Source of the DNA: Deltaproteobacteria bacterium
GTDB taxonomy: Bacteria > Desulfobacterota > Binatia > UBA9968 > CAXXLF01
DNA: 11,686 bases
Assembly (NCBI GenBank): GCA_022571535.1
Contig: JACZXR010000028.1
Location: forward strand, 1-11,686
Direction of reading: 5' to 3'
In this document: positions 6,385 through 11,686 of the stretch, piece after piece
Position numbering within the stretch: position 1 is the stretch's first letter
Layout of the letters: every line of letters starts with the position of its first letter
The notes under the pieces: model-generated
Databases searched by the model: none
What the model was told of the DNA's origin: nothing
Seen by the model: the letters and a program-made list of their open reading frames with translations, nothing else
Program-made: the position numbers and the translations under genes

Positions 6385-6906
6385 TTATTTTCCAAGATCC
6401 TCCGGAAAGATCACCGCCTTAACCCTACGGGCCCCCCCCTCCACCACAACACGGTCCTCATTGATGAATAGGATTATGCGGGAGCCCGAGATCTGATTTT
6501 TCCCCTGGCGTACCGAAGGATTACCGACAAGTGAAATGGTGTTATCCTGACTGTTGAAAACCGCCTTGACACCTGTTGCCACCCGCCCCCCCTGGGTTAC
6601 CTGGACCTTCCCTTCAGCTATAACTTTCTTAAGATGTACCATCCCCGAATCGTAGGTAGCCGTTAGGGTTTCACTCCTCATGGTCGCATCTCCCCGGACG
6701 GCCACCACATTACCCTGGTAAGTGATGGTGTTTTTCTTTCGGTCCAGTTCCATTCGGTCCGAGGTAATGATAATGGCCTCATTTTTGCTCGCCTCGAAGA
6801 ACTTCCCCTTAGTCTTCTTTTTGGCCTCTCCTGCCGCCTCTGCGCTGACGGCAAAGACACAAAGAACAACAAGAATAACCGCTAGGACATGGGTACCGCG
6901 GTCCAT
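6385..6906 (-). CDS. lptA: Periplasmic LPS-bridge protein LptA (OstA-like)
   Basis: Periplasmic protein whose beta-jellyroll units stack end to end to form the bridge that carries LPS from LptC to LptD. It is 173 residues, close to the 170-185 typical. Residues 1-25 are a signal peptide: a charged start (MDR), a hydrophobic core (VLAVILVVLCVFAVSA) and an AEA-A cleavage site near residue 25. The mature part shows the OstA pattern: ITSDRMELDRKKNTITYQGN (48-67), then VVAVRGDATMRSETLTATYD and VIAEGKVQVTQGGRVATG. The start is ATG at 6906, with a strong GGAGGAG ribosome site 3 bases away, inside the short 27-bp gap after lptC. It is flanked by lptC and lptB as in most Gram-negative bacteria. Sequence similarity in this family is low, so the gene order adds much to the confidence. 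Confidence 0.93.
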   Translation of the reverse strand: MDRGTHVLAVILVVLCVFAVSAEAAGEAKKKTKGKFFEASKNEAIIITSDRMELDRKKNTITYQGNVVAVRGDATMRSETLTATYDSGMVHLKKVIAEGKVQVTQGGRVATGVKAVFNSQDNTISLVGNPSVRQGKNQISGSRIILFINEDRVVVEGGARRVKAVIFPEDLGK

Positions 6907-6933
6907 AGCTCCTCCATCAAGGGCTGTTTTACT

Positions 6934-7548
6934 TCAACTTTCAGACGCAAGCCTCTTTTTCTCAAACTGATCCGGCTGGATCCTGGTCTTTACCTTATTG
7001 AAAAACCGAATCTTTTCGTCCCTAATAGAAATCTCCATCCCCTCCCCCTCCAACTCCAAGCCCTTTCCACTCACGGTGACCTTTCCCGGAGACATCACAC
7101 GATCGTCGTCCTGGAGATAGAGGATCTCATCTGTCCGCAGGATAAACCCCTGGTAATTAACCTCTACCGATCCCTGTAACCGCATCTTTTCCATCCCGCC
7201 GTCGTTGAAGAAGAGATGGCCTTCATCTCCGTTGACCTCCATGGTCTCTCCGGTTTCGCGGTAAAAGACAAGCCACGGCTTCTTAATCACTGCCTCCCTC
7301 TCCGCTTTGAGATAGACGGCCTCCTTACCGGTAAGTTCCCATACTTTGCGCCCCCCTTCGATCTTGCTGCGTCGGAACTCCTTGATGCGCAGGGCACTCT
7401 TGGGAACTAGGTCCAAAATTTTCATCGGGTTTTGTTCGATCTCTCCGATTTTCTGTAGCGCCAAATTTTCAGCTACTTTGTAGATCACAACTCCTAAAGA
7501 GACAAATACCGCAGCTAGAAGTAGGATCCTCGTAGCATGCTTGCGCAT
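6934..7548 (-). CDS. lptC: LPS export system protein LptC
   Basis: Membrane-anchored protein that links the LptBFG transporter to the LptA bridge. It has about 204 residues, one N-terminal membrane segment (roughly residues 6-23, TRILLLAAVFVSLGVVIYKV) and a periplasmic beta-rich domain including WELTGKEAVYLKAEREAVI and the YQGFILRTDEILYLQDDDRVMSPGKVTVSG region, typical of the LptC/YrbK fold. Three start codons lie in a row (GTG 7554, ATG 7551, ATG 7548). The GGGAG ribosome site ends at 7556, so ATG 7548, 7 bases away, is best placed; the others add one or two residues only. It follows kdsC after about 100 bp, the second longest gap in the LPS block. That gap (7549-7649) holds a six-base inverted repeat (CCCACT/AGTGGG) but no convincing promoter. 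LptC sequences diverge strongly, so topology and gene order carry much of the call. Confidence 0.9.
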   Translation of the reverse strand: MRKHATRILLLAAVFVSLGVVIYKVAENLALQKIGEIEQNPMKILDLVPKSALRIKEFRRSKIEGGRKVWELTGKEAVYLKAEREAVIKKPWLVFYRETGETMEVNGDEGHLFFNDGGMEKMRLQGSVEVNYQGFILRTDEILYLQDDDRVMSPGKVTVSGKGLELEGEGMEISIRDEKIRFFNKVKTRIQPDQFEKKRLASES

Positions 7549-7649
7549 CATCACTCTCCCCCCCTATGAAAACTACCACCTTCCCACTATTCTGTAAAGG
7601 AAGTGGGCATGGAATTTGCTTACAACCAGCACGCCCGCTCAAAAAGGGG

Positions 7650-8186
7650 TTAATCGTAATAGCTTTTTGTAACTTCTCCCCATTTCCCCTGAGCGTGGAG
7701 GAGCATCTCGACCACTTCCCGCACCGCTCCTCGACCCCCTTTTTGCTCTGTTACATAGTCGACTTTATTTTTTAGTCCTTCCCACGCGTCCCTCACGGCA
7801 ATACTCAACCCAACCCTTCGGAGTACTGGAAGATCCACAATATCATCCCCGACATACGCCACCTCTTGATCTGTTAGGCGCTTCCTCCGCTTGATCTTCT
7901 GATAGACATCGACCTTATTAAAGACTTTTTGGTAGACCATACGAATGCCAAGGTCTCTGGCGCGATGGCTAACCACCCGTGAGTAGCGCCCCGTCAGCAA
8001 CCCAACTTCAATACCAGCGCGAGCCAATAGCCTGATCCCATGTCCATCTCGGGCATCGAAGTATTTCATCTCCTCTCCCTCATTATCCACGACAATCCTG
8101 CCGTCAGATAGAACACCATCCACATCAAGGAGGAGGAGTTTGATCCGTTGGGCCTTCCTTCGGATCTTTGCAGGGATGCGCTTCAC
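7650..8186 (-). CDS. kdsC: 3-deoxy-D-manno-octulosonate 8-phosphate phosphatase (KdsC, HAD family)
   Basis: Removes phosphate from Kdo-8-phosphate to give free Kdo; cytoplasmic, Mg-dependent, tetrameric in known cases. The 178-residue protein is a capless HAD enzyme of normal KdsC length. HAD motif I is LLLLDVDGVLSDG with nucleophile D21 and acid D23; motif II is GLLTGR (63-67 region); the motif III/IV region is YVGDDIVDLPVL (111-122). The start is GTG at 8186: an in-frame TAA lies four codons upstream, inside the end of the inserted element, and the only other candidate start falls within the catalytic motif, so this start is nearly forced. It has a poor ribosome site. It is separated from kdsD by a 199-bp repeat-bounded element; without that element the spacing would be about 9 bases. 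kdsD, kdsA and this gene complete Kdo synthesis up to activation by KdsB, which is not present here. Confidence 0.95.
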   Translation of the reverse strand: MKRIPAKIRRKAQRIKLLLLDVDGVLSDGRIVVDNEGEEMKYFDARDGHGIRLLARAGIEVGLLTGRYSRVVSHRARDLGIRMVYQKVFNKVDVYQKIKRRKRLTDQEVAYVGDDIVDLPVLRRVGLSIAVRDAWEGLKNKVDYVTEQKGGRGAVREVVEMLLHAQGKWGEVTKSYYD

Positions 8187-8195
8187 AGACAGGAG

Positions 8196-8392
8196 TTAAC
8201 CCCGATCCGAAAAAATAATCTAGGGATTTCCGGTGTTGAGCGGCTTAGGACACCAGTTGCTGGCATTTTGATCGTCGGTCTGCAACTACACTAAAGGTGA
8301 GTTGCTGATTCATGCTTGAAACAGGTATTTGTCGCGGTCTGATGCTCATCAGAGAAGATTTCTTTGACTGATTAATTTCGGATCGGGGTTAA
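8196..8392. mobile_element. MITE-like element with terminal inverted repeats between kdsD and kdsC
   Basis: A non-coding ~193-bp insert bounded by perfect 18-base inverted ends: GTTAACCCCGATCCGAAA at 8195-8212 and its complement at 8376-8393; with a two-base gap the match extends to about 24 bases (…TAATC). The outermost TTAA on each side (8196-8199, 8389-8392) is most simply a target duplication, with CCCCGATCCGAAA as the true end repeat; a TA duplication is also possible because GTTAAC is itself a palindrome. The interior has small hairpins at 8282-8305 and 8338-8353 and no open frame of note. Removing the element and one TTAA joins the kdsD stop (TAA) to the GTG of kdsC with 9 bases between, a normal operon junction. 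It is too short to encode a transposase, so any movement must have relied on one supplied in trans. The transposase family is not identified. Confidence 0.75.
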
Positions 8393-9363
8393 CCGATGCC
8401 GGCTTTCAAGAGATCATGGAGGTGAATGAGGCCTGTGGGTTTTTGCTCTCCATCCTGCAAGATAAACAGAGAGGTAATGGAATATTGCTCCATCGCTGCG
8501 ACGGCCTGTGCTGCAAGCGTATCGGCGGGGATCGACTTGGGGTTTCGGGTCATCAGGTCTTTCGCCTTAAGGCGGAAAATATCACCCCTGGTCTCCAGCC
8601 CCCTCCTCAAATCCCCGTCAGTGATTACGCCGACCAGTCGGCCTTGGTTGTCCACCACCCCAGTCACGCCCAACCGTTTGGAGGTAATCTCCAGAAGGGT
8701 CTCCTTCATCGGGTTATTCTCGTGCACCAGCGGAAGCTCCCCACTTTGGTGCATCAGGTCTCCAACTTGAAGAAAAAGCTTGCGCCCCAGGATCCCCCCC
8801 GGATGTCGAAGGGCGAAGTCCTCCTCCTTAAAACCCCTTTTTTCCAAAAGGATAACTGCCAGGGCATCACCCACAGCCATGGCCGCGGTCGTACTTGCCA
8901 TGGGCGAAAGGCCCAGAGGGCAGGCCTCTTCTTTGACCGCCACATCCAGGATCACATCGGCAGTTCGGGAAAGTGCCGAGCTGGGATTACCGGTCATAAC
9001 GATGAGCTTCAGGCCCATCCGCTTGAGGATGGGGAGGAGCTTTAAAAGCTCATCGGTCTCACCGCTGTTGGATACCGCCAGCACGACATCCCCCTCCATG
9101 ACCATGCCCAGATCTCCGTGGATACCGTCAGCTGCATGGAGGAAAAAGGACGGGGTCCCCGTACTGGACAGAGTGGATGCAACCTTGCGACAGATCAGCC
9201 CGGACTTCCCAAGCCCGGTGACGACTACCTTTCCCTCGCAGCTATAAAGCAGCTCCACGGCCTGGATAAAGGCCTCACCGAGGCGATCCCTTAGAGAAAG
9301 AATGCCGCTAGCTTCTATGCCCAAGACCTCTCGGGCTCGTTTGAGCATTGTGGCATGCTCCAT
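8389..9363 (-). CDS. kdsD: D-arabinose 5-phosphate isomerase (KpsF/GutQ family)
   Basis: Converts ribulose-5-phosphate to arabinose-5-phosphate, the first step of Kdo synthesis. The 324 residues have the full family plan: a sugar-isomerase (SIS) domain (about 35-190) followed by two CBS domains (about 205-265 and 270-324). The catalytic residues known for E. coli KdsD are all present: K53 (GLGKSG), E102 (SNSGETDE), E146 (KEEACP) and H187 (LRHPGG); IHGDLGMV (81-88) is also conserved. ATG at 9363 lies 2 bases after the kdsA stop, with AGGA six bases upstream, inside the kdsA end. Its TAA stop (8391-8389) falls inside the terminal repeat of the inserted element, yet the C-terminus (LHDLLKAGIG) is at the expected family length, so the protein is not truncated. 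It sits between kdsA and kdsC, which fits an LPS-dedicated isomerase rather than a sorbitol-operon GutQ. Confidence 0.96.
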   Translation of the reverse strand: MEHATMLKRAREVLGIEASGILSLRDRLGEAFIQAVELLYSCEGKVVVTGLGKSGLICRKVASTLSSTGTPSFFLHAADGIHGDLGMVMEGDVVLAVSNSGETDELLKLLPILKRMGLKLIVMTGNPSSALSRTADVILDVAVKEEACPLGLSPMASTTAAMAVGDALAVILLEKRGFKEEDFALRHPGGILGRKLFLQVGDLMHQSGELPLVHENNPMKETLLEITSKRLGVTGVVDNQGRLVGVITDGDLRRGLETRGDIFRLKAKDLMTRNPKSIPADTLAAQAVAAMEQYSITSLFILQDGEQKPTGLIHLHDLLKAGIG

Positions 9364-9365
9364 CT

Positions 9366-10202
9366 TTAGTCCTTTAAACCATCCTTCACGATTCCGTCAA
9401 TCTCTTTCAGCCTCTTAAGCAATCCCTCGAGATCCCTTAGGGATAGGGAATTGGGCCCATCGCTCAATGCCAGATCTGGATTTTCATGGACCTCCATGAA
9501 GATCGCGTCAATCCCAACAGCCACCCCAGCCCGCGCCAAGGCGCCGATAAACTGCCGTTCACCCCCCGAGGCCTTCCCAAGCCCACCGGGAAGCTGAAGA
9601 CTATGGGTTGCATCAAACACCACAGGATATCCCAACTCTCGCATCACGACCAGAGAACGCATGTCTGAAATCAAATGATTATAGCCAAAGGAGAATCCTC
9701 GCTCAGTAACCATCACCTGTTCATTACCGGTGGAGACGATCTTCTCTATGACATTTCGCATGTCCCAGGGAGCTAGAAACTGACCCTTCTTAACATTGAT
9801 CACCCTACCCGATTGAGCCACCGCAATGACAAAATCGGTCTGACGGCAGAGAAAAGCTGGAATCTGGATCACATCCACTACCTCTTGGACCAAGCTCACC
9901 TGCTCTTTCTCATGGACATCTGTCAACAGAGGAACGCCGATCTTTTCCTTCACCTCGGCCAAGATTTCAAGCCCTCTTTTGATGCCCGGGCCACGATAGG
10001 ATTCGAGGGAACTTCGATTGGCCTTGTCGTATGAGGATTTATAGATATACGGAATACCGACCCGGTCGGTCACCTCCCTGATAAGAGAGGCGTGGCGCAG
10101 CGCAGCCTCCCTCCCCTCAATCACACAGGGTCCAGCAATCAGGGCTAGAGACTTTCCGGCCCCTATCTCGAACCCTCCTACTTTGACGCTTTTAGATGCC
10201 AT
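9366..10202 (-). CDS. kdsA: 2-dehydro-3-deoxyphosphooctonate aldolase (Kdo-8-phosphate synthase), metal-dependent type
   Basis: Condenses arabinose-5-phosphate with PEP to Kdo-8-phosphate in the cytoplasm. About 278 residues, a single TIM-barrel, normal length. Key stretches: LIAGPCVIEGREAAL near the N-terminus, YKSSYDKANRSSLESYRGPG, FLCRQTDFVIA, FDATHSLQLPGG and EVHENPDLALSDGPNSL. The Cys of AGPC (residue 26), the His of DATHS, the Glu of VHENP and the Asp of SDGP are the four metal ligands of the Aquifex-type enzyme; the metal-free E. coli type has Asn in place of this Cys. I prefer ATG at 10202 (MASKSVKVGGFEIG), which matches the family's usual N-terminus; a GTG at 10223 would add MCCSSDS. 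Neither has a strong ribosome site; GAGCG precedes the ATG. It follows pyrG by 45 bp and precedes kdsD by 2 bp. Confidence 0.95.
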   Translation of the reverse strand: MASKSVKVGGFEIGAGKSLALIAGPCVIEGREAALRHASLIREVTDRVGIPYIYKSSYDKANRSSLESYRGPGIKRGLEILAEVKEKIGVPLLTDVHEKEQVSLVQEVVDVIQIPAFLCRQTDFVIAVAQSGRVINVKKGQFLAPWDMRNVIEKIVSTGNEQVMVTERGFSFGYNHLISDMRSLVVMRELGYPVVFDATHSLQLPGGLGKASGGERQFIGALARAGVAVGIDAIFMEVHENPDLALSDGPNSLSLRDLEGLLKRLKEIDGIVKDGLKD

Positions 10203-10247
10203 CGAGTCGCTCGAACAACACACAATGGTGAATGCAGATGAGGAATG

Positions 10248-11686
10248 TCATCTGCGCGCCATTTTAATTCTGGGAACCTCTTTCTGTGCCAAGCGGTTCT
10301 GTAAAGCCGCCTTGATAAAGCCCTTGTAGAAAGGATGGCAATCTGTGGGACGGGACTTGAACTCTGGATGGAACTGACAGCCGACAAACCAAGGATGGTC
10401 TTTGAGCTCAATGACCTCTACCAGAGTCTTGTCTGGGGAAAGACCGCTCAGAATCATTCCCTTAGTACTAAAGATTTCACGGTAACTATTATTAAATTCA
10501 TAACGATGTCGATGGCGCTCGGAGATCTTCTTTCTGCCATAGAGTTTAAGGGCCAGGGAACCTTCCTTAAGGACGCAGGCATAGCTCCCAAGCCGCATAG
10601 TGCCTCCCTTTTTCTTAATCTCCCTCTGCGCGTCCATCAGGTGAATGATCGGATGGGGAGTATGTTCATCAAACTCGCTGGAGTTGGCGCCTGCGAGCCC
10701 ACAGACATTGCGTGCAAACTCCGCTACCGCCATCTGCATCCCCAGACATATTCCTAAAAAGGGAGTACCGTTCTCGCGAGCATAGCGCACCGCCTTGATC
10801 TTTCCCTCGCTCCCGCGATCTCCAAAACCACCTGGAATCAGAATACCATCCGCCTGATCCAAAATCCCCTTGACCCCACGCTGTTCAATCTTCTCTGCTT
10901 CGATACAGTTCAGCTCCACCCTGACGTCATTGGCTATACCCCCGTGGACCAGGGCCTCTAATAGGCTCTTATAGGATTCCTTGAGACCCATATATTTACC
11001 CACGACAGCAATCCTGACGGACTCCTTCGGGTTCTTCAGAACATGGACGATCCTGTTCCATCTCCTGAGGTCGGGTGAACCGGTCCACATATGGAGTTTC
11101 TCCACGATCCTCTCATCCAGCCCCTCCTGGTGAAAGACCAAAGGGACCTCATAAATCCACTCCACATCCTTGGCGGTAATCACCGCATTTTCATCCACAT
11201 TGCAAAAATGAGCGATCTTCGACTTCAGTGCTTTTTCCAGGAGACGATCCGTTCGGCAGAGAAGGATACCGGGCTGGATCCCCATCCCCGTGAGTTCCTT
11301 AACACTGTGCTGGGTAGGCTTTGTTTTCAATTCCCCTCCGGCCGCGATGTACGGGACCAGCGTGAGATGGATATAGAGAACATTCTCCTGGCCGCTCTCC
11401 CAACCAAACTGTCGTATTGCCTCTAAAAAGGGGAGACCCTCGATGTCTCCCACGGTCCCGCCCACCTCACAGATCGCTATGTCATAGCCTTCTGCAGCGG
11501 CTCGAATACGCCGTTTGATCTCATCCGTGATGTGGGGAATGACCTGCACCGTGCCGCCCAGATAATCGCCGCGGCGCTCACGGATGATCACCGTGGAATA
11601 GATGCGGCCCGAGGTGATGTTGTCGGATTGCCGCGCCGCCACCCCGGTGAAGCGTTCATAGTGACCGAGATCGAGATCGGTCACTA
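10248..11686 (-). CDS. pyrG: CTP synthase (glutamine-hydrolysing), 5' end cut off by window edge
   Basis: Makes CTP from UTP using ATP and ammonia from glutamine. 478 codons are visible; whole enzymes have about 535-555, so roughly the first 70-75 residues (with the P-loop) lie outside the window. The frame enters at TDLDLGHYERFTG, an internal synthetase-domain motif, so the GTG near the edge is not a start. The amidoligase domain shows ICEVGGTVGDIEGLPFLEA and GGELKTKPTQHSV. The C-terminal class I glutamine amidotransferase domain has the nucleophile in FLGICLGMQ (Cys 313 counted from that GTG) and the His-Glu pair in CQFHPEFKSRP (439, 441); GGFGDRG (286-292) marks the oxyanion region. It ends in TGA at 10250-10248. 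CTP is used to activate Kdo and in lipid synthesis, which explains the widespread pyrG-kdsA pairing; a kdsB often lies just upstream, beyond this window. Confidence 0.98.
   Translation of the reverse strand, partial: VTDLDLGHYERFTGVAARQSDNITSGRIYSTVIIRERRGDYLGGTVQVIPHITDEIKRRIRAAAEGYDIAICEVGGTVGDIEGLPFLEAIRQFGWESGQENVLYIHLTLVPYIAAGGELKTKPTQHSVKELTGMGIQPGILLCRTDRLLEKALKSKIAHFCNVDENAVITAKDVEWIYEVPLVFHQEGLDERIVEKLHMWTGSPDLRRWNRIVHVLKNPKESVRIAVVGKYMGLKESYKSLLEALVHGGIANDVRVELNCIEAEKIEQRGVKGILDQADGILIPGGFGDRGSEGKIKAVRYARENGTPFLGICLGMQMAVAEFARNVCGLAGANSSEFDEHTPHPIIHLMDAQREIKKKGGTMRLGSYACVLKEGSLALKLYGRKKISERHRHRYEFNNSYREIFSTKGMILSGLSPDKTLVEVIELKDHPWFVGCQFHPEFKSRPTDCHPFYKGFIKAALQNRLAQKEVPRIKMARR

Noticed and set aside
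6431..6439. Run of eight C in lptA, suspected frameshift
   Set aside because: The lptA frame reads through it normally (EGGARR) and continues to the expected C-terminus.
7555..7649. Possible promoter or terminator in the kdsC-lptC gap
   Set aside because: The CCCACT/AGTGGG inverted repeat is short, has a 13-base loop and no T tract, and no -35/-10 pair with proper spacing was found.
1..11686. CRISPR arrays, tRNA or rRNA genes, toxin-antitoxin or defence systems
   Set aside because: No regularly spaced repeats, cloverleaf-like sequences or such protein families were seen on either strand.

Overview
The window is a chromosomal segment from a Gram-negative (two-membrane) bacterium. All thirteen intact or partial genes, and one dead one, lie on the minus strand, so the functional order runs from the right edge to the left. 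The evidence for an outer membrane is a full set of Kdo (3-deoxy-D-manno-octulosonate) synthesis genes next to the lipopolysaccharide export genes lptC-lptA-lptB. The KdsA is the metal-dependent type, AhcY is the short type without the extra insert seen in proteobacterial and animal enzymes, and the order pyrG-kdsA-kdsD-kdsC-lptC-lptA-lptB-rpoN-(hpf)-ptsN-rapZ-ptsH fits lineages such as Desulfobacterota, Nitrospirota or NC10 better than enteric bacteria. The species cannot be fixed from the sequence alone.

Layout in the direction of transcription: pyrG (5' end cut off by the window edge, 11686-10248), kdsA (10202-9366), kdsD (9363-8389), a ~195-bp non-coding element with terminal inverted repeats, kdsC (8186-7650), lptC (7548-6934), lptA (6906-6385), lptB (6351-5629), rpoN (5626-4187), a decayed hpf remnant (4150-3882), ptsN (3885-3424), rapZ (3412-2546), ptsH (2541-2266), a ~300-bp gap dominated by a long imperfect inverted repeat and then a promoter-like site, metK (1966-776), and ahcY (743 to the left edge, 3' end missing). 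Spacings are mostly 2-35 bp, so pyrG-to-ptsH looks like one long transcription unit, possibly with internal promoters. metK-ahcY is probably a second unit.

Functional logic: PyrG makes CTP, which is also the nucleotide used to activate Kdo. KdsD, KdsA and KdsC turn ribulose-5-phosphate into Kdo. LptC, LptA and LptB are parts of the bridge and motor that carry finished LPS to the outer membrane. RpoN, PtsN, RapZ and HPr form the usual sigma-54/nitrogen-PTS regulatory block. MetK and AhcY are the two key enzymes of the methyl cycle.

The enzymes are ordinary. The unusual content is between the genes: (1) an hpf pseudogene exactly where this block normally carries the ribosome hibernation factor, with both ends of the protein still readable but in different frames and interrupted by several stops; (2) a MITE-like element inserted at a TTAA exactly at the kdsD stop codon, whose removal on paper restores a tight kdsD-kdsC junction; and (3) a second, unrelated, highly palindromic stretch between ptsH and metK. 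No novel multi-gene system, CRISPR array, tRNA or rRNA was seen.
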